Of a stretch of DNA of 64,000 nt, positions 33,188-43,050 are shown in pieces. Position numbers and translations under genes: made by a program. The DNA comes from Rhodococcus sp. ARC_M6 (GTDB lineage: Bacteria > Actinomycetota > Actinomycetes > Mycobacteriales > Mycobacteriaceae), in assembly GCF_022810305.1 (NCBI RefSeq), contig NZ_JALGQH010000024.1:1-64000 (forward strand), given 5' to 3'. The notes beneath the pieces were generated by a model. That model made no database searches, was not told the origin of the DNA, and was given only the letters and a program-made list of their open reading frames with translations. The first letter of the stretch is position 1. Each line of letters begins with the position of its first letter.

Positions 33188-34189
33188 TCATGGATGCCGG
33201 AACTCGTTCGGAGAGCGGCCGGTCCATCGCTTGAAGGCGTGTGAGAAGTTGGTGAGGTCACTGTATCCGAGCTCCGTGGCGACCTCAGTCACCGACATTG
33301 ATCGGTCGAGTAGCCGCAGCATCGCACGCTCGCGCAGGAATGACTGGCGCAACTCGCGGAAAGTGGTCCCCTCTTCGGAGAGGCGCCGCTTGAGTGTGCT
33401 GACGGATATCGACAACTCGCGTGCGACCCAGTGGATACTCCCCTGTGCGGGCTCCTTCTCCAGCAGCCGTCTCGTCTTCTCCGAAAACGACGTGGTCCTG
33501 CCCCGCTGGTCGAGAGTTCGCTGCAGATCGCCGATGGCGAGTCGGTATGTGAGGGGATCGGAGAACCGGCAAACCTCGTTAAGCGTGTCCGCGGGAACAT
33601 GAAGGAAGGACATCGGAGCGCCGAAAAACAGGCGCCCGGCTATTAAGTCCTCATGATTGGACAGGAGGGGCGGCACCGGCCAACTCAAGTGGAGTGTGAC
33701 GGTAGGCATGTCGCCGGCGAGCATGTCAAGCAGTCGCAGTAGCGCCGACCCGCAGTAGGCGACGACCAGGCAGTCCAGGGCCGGATCGCTTGTGTGTGCG
33801 GTGAACCCGATGGTGAGGCCGTGGTCACTTGGATGGAACTGTGGACTGAGAGCTGTCGAGATCAACGGCAGATAGGTGAGCAACTCCACGATCTCGGCTA
33901 CCGAGCCTGCGCTGACCAGCGGAGAACTCAACGGGCCGAAGGACGTCAACTGGGCCTGTTCAGCGAACGCAAAGCCGAGCAGTGTTGCCTGGTCGACGTC
34001 GAGTTCGGGGTAGACCTCCCGAAACCACCGTATGGGGGCCTGAACGTCGCGCTGAATCAGCGTCGCCTCGTCGGTTCCTTCGCGAGACATGATGTTGCGA
34101 AGCCGCGCGACGGCGTCTGGGTCGAATGCTTGGCGCTCGAGCAATTGCACGAACAGGAGCGGGGGCACACCCTCGTCATCGAGGATCAT
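33188..34189 (-). CDS. AraC-family regulator with Arabinose_bd-type N-domain
   Basis: 333 residues. The C-terminal ~100 residues hold two helix-turn-helix motifs (WVARELSISVSTLKRRLSEEG and SMSVTEVATELGYSDLTNFS, then HAFKRWTGRSPNEFR). The N-terminal ~200 residues match the ligand-binding domain of the AraC/OruR-like group (PF12625 type), which often regulates oxidation of lipids and alkanes. Divergent from the ferredoxin-CYP153 operon with 127 bases between, so it is the likely activator of that operon. Confidence 0.85.
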   Translation of the reverse strand: MILDDEGVPPLLFVQLLERQAFDPDAVARLRNIMSREGTDEATLIQRDVQAPIRWFREVYPELDVDQATLLGFAFAEQAQLTSFGPLSSPLVSAGSVAEIVELLTYLPLISTALSPQFHPSDHGLTIGFTAHTSDPALDCLVVAYCGSALLRLLDMLAGDMPTVTLHLSWPVPPLLSNHEDLIAGRLFFGAPMSFLHVPADTLNEVCRFSDPLTYRLAIGDLQRTLDQRGRTTSFSEKTRRLLEKEPAQGSIHWVARELSISVSTLKRRLSEEGTTFRELRQSFLRERAMLRLLDRSMSVTEVATELGYSDLTNFSHAFKRWTGRSPNEFRHP

Positions 34190-34316
34190 TGGTTCACCAG
34201 ATCCCTTTGAGCCGAATTCACAAGTTTCTGACTCCGCAGAACATAGCCGTAGCGGTCATCCCCGACGACACTTTGATCAAGTTCCCAAGGCGAGGACAAC
34301 GTATCAGGAGTTGGTT

Positions 34317-34637
34317 ATGGCAGTTGTCACCTTTGTCTCACACGACGGCAAGAAGCACGAGGTCCCTTTCCAAGAAGGACAGTCGCTGATGCAGGTCGCG
34401 ACCAACAATGCAGTGCCCGGCATCGACGGCGACTGCGGAGGCGAGGCCGCGTGCGGCACCTGCCATGTGATCGTCGATCCGCAGTGGTCCGAGGAGGTGG
34501 GCCTCTCCGGCTCCGACGAGGAGGAGATGCTCGCGATGAACCCTGAGCGTCAACCGACCTCTCGACTGTCCTGCCAGATTCCGGTCTCCGAGGCGTGGGA
34601 CGGCCTGACCGTCCTAATGCCTGAGTTTCAGATGTGA
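34317..34637 (+). CDS. [2Fe-2S] ferredoxin, adrenodoxin type
   Basis: 106 residues from ATG 34317 (CAGGAG upstream). Cluster ligands are in GDCGGEAACGTCHV (C-x5-C-x2-C) and the distal RLSCQIP. It would pass electrons from the reductase at 36047 to the CYP153 and perhaps the other P450s. First gene of the operon, 24 bases before the CYP153 gene. Confidence 0.92.
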   Translation: MAVVTFVSHDGKKHEVPFQEGQSLMQVATNNAVPGIDGDCGGEAACGTCHVIVDPQWSEEVGLSGSDEEEMLAMNPERQPTSRLSCQIPVSEAWDGLTVLMPEFQM

Positions 34638-34661
34638 CGACGAGAGAGACGATAAGACGCA

Positions 34662-36050
34662 ATGAAGTTTTCTGAGGCAATCGCCGCTAAGGTTCAGTCG
34701 ACTATCCCGATGGAGCGGCAGATCCAGGGCGCACAACTGTACGACAAGACGCGGCGATGGGTGACCGGAGCGAACGGAGAGAGGCTTTTCATCGAGAGCC
34801 CCATCCCTCCTGTGGAGGACGTCGAACTCGCCGACATCGACCTCAGCAACCCTTTCCTCTATCGCCAGGGGCGCTGGCAGTCGTACTTCGAGCGCGTACG
34901 CAACGAGGCTCCGGTCCACTACCAGCCTAACAGTCCGTTCGGGCCGTTCTGGTCCGTCACAAGGCATGCCGACATAATGGCCGTCGACAAGAACCACGAG
35001 GTCTTCTCCGCCGAGCCGTTGATCGTCATCGGGGTTCCACCTCGTTTTCTTGATATCGAGATGTTCATAGCGATGGATCCGCCACGACACGACGCGCAGC
35101 GGGCCGCTGTCCAAGGCGTGGTCGCACCGAAGAACCTGCGTGAGATGGAGGGTCTGATTCGATCGCGCGTCCAGGAGGTGCTGGACAACCTGCCCGTGGA
35201 TCAGCCGTTCGACTGGGTCCAGAACGTCTCGGTCGAGTTGACCGCTCGGATGCTTGCGACCCTCCTGGACTTTCCCTACGAGCAGCGCCGCAAGCTCGCT
35301 TACTGGTCTGATCTCGCATCCTCGATGGAGCAAGCCAACGGCGGCCCCTCGGACAATGACGAGGTGTTCCGCGGCATGCGCGACATGGCGCGAGGTCTCA
35401 GCACTCTCTGGCGCGACAAGGCTGCCCGGACAGCTGCCGGGGAGGAACCCGGATTCGACTTGATCACCCTGTTGCAGAGCAACGAAGACACCAAGGATCT
35501 GATCGACCGACCGATGGAGTTCCTGGGCAACCTTGTGTTGCTGATCGTCGGAGGCAACGACACGACGCGGAACTCGATGAGCGGCGGTGTTCTCGCGTTG
35601 AACCGGTTCCCTGACCAGTTCGAGAAGCTGAAGGCGAACCCTGACCTGATCCCCAATATGGTCTCGGAGATCATTCGGTGGCAAACACCGTTGGCCTACA
35701 TGCGCCGGATCGCCAAGGCCGACACCGTGCTGAACGGGCAGTTCATCCGCAAGGGCGACAAGGTAGTGATGTGGTACGCCTCAGGCAACCGTGATGAGCG
35801 GATGTTCGATCGGCCCGACGACTTCATCATCGACCGGGCCAACGCTCGCAACCACATCTCCTTCGGCTTCGGTGTCCACCGCTGCATGGGCAACCGACTG
35901 GCGGAATTACAGCTGCGGATTCTCTGGGAAGAGTTGCTTTCTCGCTTCGAAAAGATCGAGGTCGTCGGCGAGCCCGAGTATGTGCAGTCCAACTTTGTCA
36001 GGGGCATCAGCAAGATGATGGTCCGTCTCACCCCGAAATCCGACGTATGA
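34662..36050 (+). CDS. Cytochrome P450, CYP153-like terminal hydroxylase
   Basis: 462 residues. I-helix LLIVGGNDTTRNSMSGG, ExxR in EIIRWQTPLAYMRR, and heme-binding FGFGVHRCMG with C408. GPFWSVTRHADIM, FIAMDPPRHDAQR and GDKVVMWYASGNRD are strongly CYP153-like. Members hydroxylate the terminal carbon of alkanes and related chains. It lies between its ferredoxin and reductase, the usual three-gene arrangement, and overlaps the reductase by 4 bases. The exact substrate cannot be read from the sequence. Confidence 0.9.
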   Translation: MKFSEAIAAKVQSTIPMERQIQGAQLYDKTRRWVTGANGERLFIESPIPPVEDVELADIDLSNPFLYRQGRWQSYFERVRNEAPVHYQPNSPFGPFWSVTRHADIMAVDKNHEVFSAEPLIVIGVPPRFLDIEMFIAMDPPRHDAQRAAVQGVVAPKNLREMEGLIRSRVQEVLDNLPVDQPFDWVQNVSVELTARMLATLLDFPYEQRRKLAYWSDLASSMEQANGGPSDNDEVFRGMRDMARGLSTLWRDKAARTAAGEEPGFDLITLLQSNEDTKDLIDRPMEFLGNLVLLIVGGNDTTRNSMSGGVLALNRFPDQFEKLKANPDLIPNMVSEIIRWQTPLAYMRRIAKADTVLNGQFIRKGDKVVMWYASGNRDERMFDRPDDFIIDRANARNHISFGFGVHRCMGNRLAELQLRILWEELLSRFEKIEVVGEPEYVQSNFVRGISKMMVRLTPKSDV

Positions 36051-37249
36051 CCTTACATCGGGCCCTCGTCGTCGGGGCCAGCCATGCCGGAGCCCAACTC
36101 GCGGCCAGTCTTCGACAGGAAGGGTGGACCGGCGAGATCGTTCTCATCGGCGATGAGTCGACGTTGCCCTACCAACGCCCTCCTTTGTCGAAGGCGTACC
36201 TGGCCGGGAAGAGCACACTCGACGAGCTTGCGATCCGCAATGCCGATTTCTATAGCAAGCAGGGAATCCAAGTCCTGAATGCGACGGTGGAGGCGATCGA
36301 CCGCTCGGGTGGTCATCTCTCACTGAGTACCGGCGGCGCACTAGCTTACGACCAGCTTGCGCTGTGCACTGGCGCCCGCCCTCGGCGACTCCCCACCCCG
36401 GGAGCCAACTTGGCCGGAGTCTACTACTTACGCACAGTCGCAGACGTCGAGATGATCCGAGTGGCCGCCCACGCAGGACGTCGGGCAGTGATCATCGGCG
36501 GCGGTTACATCGGACTGGAGACGGCTGCCTCGTTGCGTGCACTGGGGCTGGAGGTCACCGTGCTCGAGGCGACTGGGCGCGTCCTTGAGCGGGTCACTGC
36601 CCCCGAAGTATCAGCGTTCTTCGACCGTATTCACCGGCAGGAGGGCGTGAAAATCCGGACGGGTGTGCTGGTCGAGGTTCTGTCCGGCGAGGACAGGGTC
36701 CGTGAAGTAGTTCTGTCCGGTGGCGAGTCAATTCCCGCTGACCTCGTCATTGTCGGCATCGGCGTTGAGCCGAACACCGATCTTGCCGCCGCCGCAGGTC
36801 TGGTCATTGATAACGGCGTCGTGATCGACGACCAGGCCCGGACCAGCGACCCCGACATCGTGGCCGCCGGGGATTGCGCAAGCCACAGCATGGCTCGCTA
36901 CAGCCGCCCTCTACGCCTGGAGTCTGTGCCGAGCGCGCACGAGCAAGCCAAGGTCGCTGCCGCGACGGTGTGTGGGAAGTCCAAGAAGATAGCGGCGCTT
37001 CCATGGTTCTGGTCGGATCAATATGATCTCAAGCTCCAGATCGCCGGTCTGAACACCGGTTACGACGAAGTCATCCTCAGCGGAGACCCGACCCGAGACC
37101 GCGACTTCACCTGCTTCTACCTCCGTGAGGGAGAGCTTATTGGCGCCGACTGCATCAACCGCCCCCGTGACTTCATGTTCAGCAAGCGGGTAATCACGCA
37201 GCAACTCCCCATCGACCGAACTGAACTGGCGCTTGCCAGCTCCGCCTGA
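36047..37249 (+). CDS. FAD-dependent ferredoxin reductase
   Basis: 400 residues. N-terminal FAD motif (ALVVGASHAGAQLAASLR), NAD motif AVIIGGGYIGLETAASL, and the FAD-ribityl site IVAAGDCASH. Family: rubredoxin/ferredoxin reductases of the putidaredoxin-reductase type. It overlaps the CYP153 stop by ATGA and would supply electrons through the ferredoxin at 34317. Confidence 0.92.
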   Translation: MTLHRALVVGASHAGAQLAASLRQEGWTGEIVLIGDESTLPYQRPPLSKAYLAGKSTLDELAIRNADFYSKQGIQVLNATVEAIDRSGGHLSLSTGGALAYDQLALCTGARPRRLPTPGANLAGVYYLRTVADVEMIRVAAHAGRRAVIIGGGYIGLETAASLRALGLEVTVLEATGRVLERVTAPEVSAFFDRIHRQEGVKIRTGVLVEVLSGEDRVREVVLSGGESIPADLVIVGIGVEPNTDLAAAAGLVIDNGVVIDDQARTSDPDIVAAGDCASHSMARYSRPLRLESVPSAHEQAKVAAATVCGKSKKIAALPWFWSDQYDLKLQIAGLNTGYDEVILSGDPTRDRDFTCFYLREGELIGADCINRPRDFMFSKRVITQQLPIDRTELALASSA

Positions 37250-37316
37250 GATGACGGGTCTTCGGGCGATGGGTACGAAATGGTGAGTGCGGGCTGCGTT
37301 TCGGAAAGGAACACAA

Positions 37317-38780
37317 GTGACGAACATTATCCATCTCCCGCTGGCGAAGGGTCGTGAGCGACTCTCGTCGGTCCTCATGGTGCCACTGCCGAGTCGGGTC
37401 GACGCGGCCCTGCTCGGGGCCAGTGACCGGTGGCCTGTCCGAGAGCTCGCCCCGCCCCCGGCGGGGTCAGGCCTCAAACCGGTCTTAGGGACCGCTGGCA
37501 TGCCTCTGCTCGGTCACACCCTGGACTACATCCGGTTCGGATCTAACTTCTCCCGGGCCAGGTACCAGCGGCTAGGACCTGTGTCGTGGATGGGCGCCTT
37601 CGGCACGAAAATAGTGGCGGTTGCCGGACCGGATGCCATACAGGAGGTGCTGACCACCAAGGCGAAGTCGTTCTCCCAGGACGGGTGGACCTATCTCATC
37701 GATGCCTTTTTTCATCGGGGCCTGATGTTGATGAGCTTCGACGAACACAGGATGCATCGGCGGATCATGCAGGAGGCGTTCACCCGCGACCGACTCGCCG
37801 GCTACGTCGACCAGCTCGGCCCGACGCTGGAGGCCAGCATCCCAGGGTGGACAGCGGGACAATCCACCACGCGCATCTACCCGCTGCTGAAGGCACTAAC
37901 TCTCGACGTCGCCACGAAGGTCTTCATGGCAGGTCGGGGGGGTAGCGAGGATACCGATGCCATCAACGACGCCTTCGTGGCCACCGTGCGTGCGGCCAGC
38001 TCGATCATCCGTTTCCCGTTACCGGGGACTCGTTGGCGAGCGGGAGTCCGTGGGCGCGCGCTCTTGGAGGACTACTTCACCCGGCACCTGCCGGCGGCTC
38101 GAAGTGGCCAAGGAGGCGACCTCTTTGCGGGGCTGTGCCATGCGCGCACGGCCGACGGTGAGGCGTTCACCGATGAGGACGTCGTTAGCCACATGATCTT
38201 CTTGATGATGGCGGCCCACGACACATCGACCATCACCACCACCGCTGCCGCCTACTTCCTCGCCAAGCACCCGGCCTGGCAGGAACGGGCGCGGGCCGAG
38301 TCCGACCGACTCGGTGGACGCCGCCCGGACATCGACGACCTGGACTCACTGGAGACTCTCGACCTGGTGATCAAGGAGACACTCCGTCTGGTGGCGCCCG
38401 TGCCCATCGTGATGCGCAAGACGGTCGAAGACGTGGATATCGCCGGCCACCACATCCCGGCGGACACCCTGGTGGCCGTGGCTCCGTCGGTGAACCACTT
38501 CGACGAGTCGTGCTGGACCGACCCCGACACCTTTGACCCTGACCGCTTCAGCGAACCGCGGCGTGAGGACCAGAATCACCGCCTCGGGTGGATCCCCTTC
38601 GGAGGAGGGGTACACAAGTGCATCGGTCTGCACTTCGGCACCCTCGAAGTCAAGGCGATTCTGCACCACATGCTACGCACCTACACCTGGACGGTCCCCG
38701 ATCAGTATGAAGCGAGGTGGGACAACACCTCGCTCCCCATTCCGGTCGACGGGTTGCCGATAACTCTGGAGCGCAGATGA
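37317..38780 (+). CDS. Cytochrome P450, CYP51/CYP136-like
   Basis: 487 residues from GTG 37317 (AAAGGA upstream). I-helix FLMMAAHDTSTITTT, ExxR KETLRLVAP, heme site FGGGVHKCIG with C435. The class resembles mycobacterial CYP136 and CYP51-like enzymes, which act on sterol or lipid-type substrates. Its stop overlaps the next ATG (ATGA), so it is in one operon with the transglutaminase-like gene. Confidence 0.85.
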   Translation: MTNIIHLPLAKGRERLSSVLMVPLPSRVDAALLGASDRWPVRELAPPPAGSGLKPVLGTAGMPLLGHTLDYIRFGSNFSRARYQRLGPVSWMGAFGTKIVAVAGPDAIQEVLTTKAKSFSQDGWTYLIDAFFHRGLMLMSFDEHRMHRRIMQEAFTRDRLAGYVDQLGPTLEASIPGWTAGQSTTRIYPLLKALTLDVATKVFMAGRGGSEDTDAINDAFVATVRAASSIIRFPLPGTRWRAGVRGRALLEDYFTRHLPAARSGQGGDLFAGLCHARTADGEAFTDEDVVSHMIFLMMAAHDTSTITTTAAAYFLAKHPAWQERARAESDRLGGRRPDIDDLDSLETLDLVIKETLRLVAPVPIVMRKTVEDVDIAGHHIPADTLVAVAPSVNHFDESCWTDPDTFDPDRFSEPRREDQNHRLGWIPFGGGVHKCIGLHFGTLEVKAILHHMLRTYTWTVPDQYEARWDNTSLPIPVDGLPITLERR

Positions 38781-39502
38781 ATAAGGCACCGCTGGCGCAC
38801 TCGTGGGCGACCGACTTCCTCGACATCGAGCACGAGTCCGTCCGGGCGTTCACCGCCGCCGCGGTTGGGGATGCGGGCACCGACCGGGACAAGGCGAAGC
38901 GCCTCTTCGCCGCCGTCCGCGACCAGATCCGGTACGACCCCTACACGGTGTCGGACGATCCCGCCCATTATCGAGCAAGCTTCGTCCTCGAGACCGGGCG
39001 CGCCTATTGCGTCCCGAAGGCGGTGCTCTTGACCGCGGTGTGCCGTGCGGCAGGGATTCCGGCGCTACTGGGGTTTGCCGACGTCCGAAATCATTTGCAG
39101 ACCGAAGCGTTGCGAGCGCTCATGGGCGGCACAGACCTGTTCGTCTATCACGGCTACAGCCATCTCTACGTCAACGGCCGGTGGATGAAGGCGACCCCGG
39201 CGTTCAACACCGAGTTGTGTGCCCGTTTCGGGGTGCCGCCGGTGGATTTCGACGGCGAGCACGACGCCCTCCTGCACGCCTTCGCCGCCGACGGAGCCCT
39301 GCACATGGAGTATGTCCGCGAGCGCGGCGTCTTCGACGACCTGCCTTTGAACACGATCTTGACCGAGCTTCGGCATACCTATGGACAGCGAATCTTTGAG
39401 CGCACCCACGTGCTCGCTGACGCTTTCACCGACACACCCGACAGATGCACCCAGCCCGACGGGATCGCCCGCGGGCTCCACTCACTCCCGGAGGCCCGAT
39501 GA
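38777..39502 (+). CDS. Transglutaminase-like protein
   Basis: 241 residues from ATG 38777. The transglutaminase-core pattern includes the nucleophile in GRAYCVPKAVLLTAVCRAAGIPA and the His in YHGYSHLYVNGRWMKATPAFN. It is cytosolic, with no signal peptide. In biosynthetic settings such folds catalyse amide formation or hydrolysis. Between a P450 and an aldehyde dehydrogenase, coupled to both by ATGA overlaps, it probably acts in the same pathway. Confidence 0.8.
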   Translation: MNKAPLAHSWATDFLDIEHESVRAFTAAAVGDAGTDRDKAKRLFAAVRDQIRYDPYTVSDDPAHYRASFVLETGRAYCVPKAVLLTAVCRAAGIPALLGFADVRNHLQTEALRALMGGTDLFVYHGYSHLYVNGRWMKATPAFNTELCARFGVPPVDFDGEHDALLHAFAADGALHMEYVRERGVFDDLPLNTILTELRHTYGQRIFERTHVLADAFTDTPDRCTQPDGIARGLHSLPEAR

Positions 39503-41028
39503 GCACGGCGACCACAGCGGATGCCCTGGACGTACGCAACCCCGCCGACGGCCGGCTGGTCGCAACCGTCCCCATCGATACCCGCGAGACCGTGAACAGC
39601 ATCGCGGCCGATCTCCGCCGCGCTCAGCTCGGGTGGGCTCAGGCAAGCCCGCGGCAACGCTCCCGATGGTTGCATCGCTGGCGAGACTGGATCCTGGCTC
39701 ACACCGACGAACTCACCGATCTGCTGCAAGCCGAAACAGGCAAGGTGCGCCCCGACGCCCTGGTTGAGACGACAGCATCGTGCGAGTTCATCACCTACTA
39801 CGCAAACCATGCCGAGAAGTTTCTCGCTGACGAGCAAGTCCGATCCGCAGGTCTGCTAAGTCTGCCGAAACGGTTGTCCAAGACCTACCACCCGTACCCG
39901 GTTGTCGGGCTCATCACACCGTGGAACTTCCCGATCACCCTCTTCCTCATGGATGCAGCTCCTGCGCTGGCTGCCGGATGCGCAGTCCTGGCGAAGTCCT
40001 CGGAAGAGACGCCACTGACCTGTGCACGAGTCGTCGAGGGCTGGCACGAGATCGGCGCCCCACCGGTTTTGGCGCATGTTGTGGGTGCTAGCGAAGCAGG
40101 TGCTGCGGTCGTGGACGCCGCTGACTTCGTTCAGTTCACGGGCTCGACAGCCACCGGGAGGACAATCGCGATCCGCTGTGCCGAGCAATTGAAGCCTGTG
40201 AGCTTGGAGTTAGGCGGTAAAGATCCGGCGATCGTGCTGGAGGACGCCGACCTTGCTCGTGCTGTGGAGGGGATCGCGTGGGGCGGTCTGTTCAACGCGG
40301 GGCAGGTCTGCATCTCAGTCGAGCGGGTGTATGTGGTCTCTGAGATCTACGACGAGTTCGTGGCCCGGCTGGCTCAACGAGTACGGTCACTTACCCAAGG
40401 TGCCGCGGCAGGTGACGACGTAGGTGCGATGGTCACGGCGAGACAGGTCGAGATAGCCGATCGCCACGTCAGCCAGGCAGTAGCGGCAGGTGCGCAGGTA
40501 CTGGCCGGCGGAACCCTAAGCGCGGTCGGGAACTACTACGCTCCAACCGTTGTGGTCGGCGTCGACCACACAATGGCCTGCATGACCGAGGAGACCTTCG
40601 GCCCCACGATCCCTGTGATGCGTGTCGCGGACGAGGACGAGGCCATCCACCTGGCTAACGACTCGGCGTTCGGCTTGTCTGCCACAGTGTGGACCCGCGA
40701 CCATGCTCGTGCGCGGCGTATCGCACAACGTCTGGACGCGGGTGCAGTCAACATCAACGACGTCTTCAGCAACCTCTTCGCCACCACACTGCCGCACAGT
40801 GGATGGAAGGCCTCAGGTATCGGTGCGCGACTAGGCGGCGCCTACGGACTTCACAAATACTGCCGGGTCCAGTCCGTGACCGAGCCGCGGATCCCTGTCC
40901 TGACACGAGAACTCACGTGGTACCCGTACACCTCCCGACGTACGGCCATCGCCGAAAAAGTATTGCGTGCAGCAGCCGGTCGCGGTCTACGACAACGCCT
41001 CGGCCTGAACAAGGAGCACAGCAAGTGA
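39499..41028 (+). CDS. Aldehyde dehydrogenase family protein
   Basis: 509 residues from ATG 39499. NAD-dependent ALDH motifs: FITPWNFPI-type LITPWNFPIT, ELGGKDPAIVLEDADL with the general-base Glu, and FNAGQVCISVERVYV with the catalytic Cys. Resembles succinate-semialdehyde or alkanal dehydrogenases. It would oxidise an aldehyde formed after P450 hydroxylation. Coupled to both neighbours by 4-base overlaps. Confidence 0.9.
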   Translation: MSTATTADALDVRNPADGRLVATVPIDTRETVNSIAADLRRAQLGWAQASPRQRSRWLHRWRDWILAHTDELTDLLQAETGKVRPDALVETTASCEFITYYANHAEKFLADEQVRSAGLLSLPKRLSKTYHPYPVVGLITPWNFPITLFLMDAAPALAAGCAVLAKSSEETPLTCARVVEGWHEIGAPPVLAHVVGASEAGAAVVDAADFVQFTGSTATGRTIAIRCAEQLKPVSLELGGKDPAIVLEDADLARAVEGIAWGGLFNAGQVCISVERVYVVSEIYDEFVARLAQRVRSLTQGAAAGDDVGAMVTARQVEIADRHVSQAVAAGAQVLAGGTLSAVGNYYAPTVVVGVDHTMACMTEETFGPTIPVMRVADEDEAIHLANDSAFGLSATVWTRDHARARRIAQRLDAGAVNINDVFSNLFATTLPHSGWKASGIGARLGGAYGLHKYCRVQSVTEPRIPVLTRELTWYPYTSRRTAIAEKVLRAAAGRGLRQRLGLNKEHSK

Positions 41029-41861
41029 CGACACACAATCCCCATACCGCCGCGAAAACAGTGGCGATCACCGGGGGAGCCCGCGGCATCGGCTACCAGA
41101 CCGCGAAGGAGCTGATCCGACGAGGTCACCGCGTGGCCATCGGCGACATCGACGAGGCACGTGCTAAGGAGACCGCCGCCGAACTGGGGGTTAAGGTTGT
41201 CACCCGCCTCGATGTCACCGACCCTGACTCGTTCAAAGACTTTCTCGACCTAGTCGAGGGAGACCTCGGCCCCCTCGACGTGCTGATCAACAACGCGGGC
41301 ATCATGCCCACCGGGCACACCCACGAGGAAGACGACGCGGTGACCCGGCGGCAGGTCGAGATCAACGTCCTGGGAGTCATCTTTGGGACCAAACTCGCCC
41401 TTCAACGGATGCTCCCTCGTCGTACTGGACACATCATCAACACCGCATCACTGGCCGGCGAGCTCGCCGTCCCCGGTCTGGCGACCTACTGCGGCACCAA
41501 ATTCGCGGTCATCGGATTCACGGAGGCGGCGCGACTGGAATACCGCAAGTCAGGCGTGCGGCTGTCCACAGTGCGGCCCACGTTCACCAACACCGAACTC
41601 GTTGCTGGGACAGCAGGAGCCAAGGGACTGCGCAATGCAGAGCCCGAGGAAATCGCTCGAGTGACAGCCGAACTGATCGAGAAACCGCGGCCCTTCGTGC
41701 GCGTCACTCGCCTCGCCGGGAGCATGGTCGCAGCGATGAAGTTCGTCCCCGAACGGCTCGCCACCAGGCTCGGATCGGCCCTGGACACAGACTCTGTATT
41801 CCTCGACGACGTGGACATGGGGGCACGTCAGGCCTACCTGGACAGAATTCGGAACAACTGA
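41025..41861 (+). CDS. Short-chain dehydrogenase/reductase
   Basis: 278 residues from GTG 41025 (AAGGAG upstream). Classical SDR: TGGARGIG cofactor loop, NNAGIM, catalytic Ser in NTASLAG and YxxxK as TYCGTKF. The acidic residue GDIDEA after strand 2 points to NAD. It may convert the alcohol from P450 oxidation to the aldehyde, as no separate alcohol dehydrogenase is present. Confidence 0.9.
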   Translation: MTTHNPHTAAKTVAITGGARGIGYQTAKELIRRGHRVAIGDIDEARAKETAAELGVKVVTRLDVTDPDSFKDFLDLVEGDLGPLDVLINNAGIMPTGHTHEEDDAVTRRQVEINVLGVIFGTKLALQRMLPRRTGHIINTASLAGELAVPGLATYCGTKFAVIGFTEAARLEYRKSGVRLSTVRPTFTNTELVAGTAGAKGLRNAEPEEIARVTAELIEKPRPFVRVTRLAGSMVAAMKFVPERLATRLGSALDTDSVFLDDVDMGARQAYLDRIRNN

Positions 41862-41899
41862 CCTGGTCTTCGAACCCACCACCCAAAAAAGGAAGATAC

Positions 41900-42967
41900 A
41901 TGCCCCGCAAGATCCTGATCAAGGACTACCCCCATCAGATCGGGGGGCACTGTGGTTCTGGCGCAATGCGGGATCTTCTGCACTGGCATGGACTGGGGTG
42001 GGAAGGGCCACCCGATGAAGGTCTGGTGTTCGCACTCGGCGGCTCGCTGGGGCTAGCGTACCTCCGATCGAATGACCTGGTTCCACCATTGTATTTGGTG
42101 GGACGAGGGGCCGACTTCGAAATCGATCTACCCCGCCGGCTAGGCGGACAGGTCCACGTTCTCACCACCGACGATCCCAGTGAGGGATGGTCTTGGGTTC
42201 TCGACGAGATCGACGCAGGCAGACCCAGCCTGGTGTGGGGCGACATAGCCGAGCTACCGTACCTGCAGGTCCAGTTGCAGATGAGTCGCCACGACATCGT
42301 GGTGATCGGTTACGACGAAGCTAAGGGGATTGCCTTCGTCGTAGACAATGATCGCGCCGAGGTGCAGGAAGTCCCGCTCGATTCGCTGGCTCGGGCGCGT
42401 TCCTCGACGTCCTTCCCTCAACCGACGCGCCACTGTACATACCGCATCACCTGGCCGAGCGCGCTGCCAGACATGGCAACAGTGGCGGCAGAGGCATTTC
42501 GCCAATCCGCGGCCAACATGCGCCACCCGTCACAGCCGGGGATCGTTGATCTCACGACCATGGAGGCCGGGGCCGAGGGGCTAGCTGCAGTCGAGCAGTT
42601 GGCGGCCGACCTTCGAGCCTGGGCAGACCTTCCGACAAGAGATCTTGAGATCTTCCTGTTCAGTCTGGGCGCTTTCATCGAGAAGGCGGGCACCGGCGGC
42701 GGCCTATTCCGCCGGTTGCTCGCCGATGGCTGCGCGGATGTCGCACGCCTGACCGGTGATCTAGCCACCGCCGACCTCGCCGTCGCCGCCAGCCGTTGTG
42801 CGCAGGCATGGACCGAAACTGCACGTGCCGGGACCCAACGCGACATTGATGCGCGCGCTCGCTTAGCGGCGGTGGTCACGGCGGCTAGCCGACTACCAGA
42901 ACTCGAGTCGAACCTGGTCGAGTCCCTGGAATTGGCTTCAACCTCACTTACGGCTGCAGGTCTCTGA
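41900..42967 (+). CDS. BtrH N-terminal / DUF4872 domain protein
   Basis: 355 residues; GGAAGATAC precedes the ATG. The N-terminal domain contains HQIGGHCGSGAMRDLLHWHG with a candidate nucleophilic Cys, and SRHDIVVIGYDEA with a His-Asp pair, a papain-like pattern of the BtrH_N family. BtrH transfers an acyl chain from carrier protein to an amine in butirosin synthesis. The C-terminal half fits DUF4872. An acyl- or aminoacyl-transfer step in this pathway is suggested, but no carrier protein is visible. Confidence 0.75.
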   Translation: MPRKILIKDYPHQIGGHCGSGAMRDLLHWHGLGWEGPPDEGLVFALGGSLGLAYLRSNDLVPPLYLVGRGADFEIDLPRRLGGQVHVLTTDDPSEGWSWVLDEIDAGRPSLVWGDIAELPYLQVQLQMSRHDIVVIGYDEAKGIAFVVDNDRAEVQEVPLDSLARARSSTSFPQPTRHCTYRITWPSALPDMATVAAEAFRQSAANMRHPSQPGIVDLTTMEAGAEGLAAVEQLAADLRAWADLPTRDLEIFLFSLGAFIEKAGTGGGLFRRLLADGCADVARLTGDLATADLAVAASRCAQAWTETARAGTQRDIDARARLAAVVTAASRLPELESNLVESLELASTSLTAAGL

Positions 42968-43050
42968 CAGCCCGCTGTTAACCAGGACGCCCGGTGAATT
43001 GATCTGCGGATCGCTGTTCGTTCGCAGGCAGTATCGAATGAAGGAATGGT

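Noticed and set aside
34614..35684. Minus-strand frame of 356 codons
   Set aside because: Antisense shadow of the CYP153 gene.
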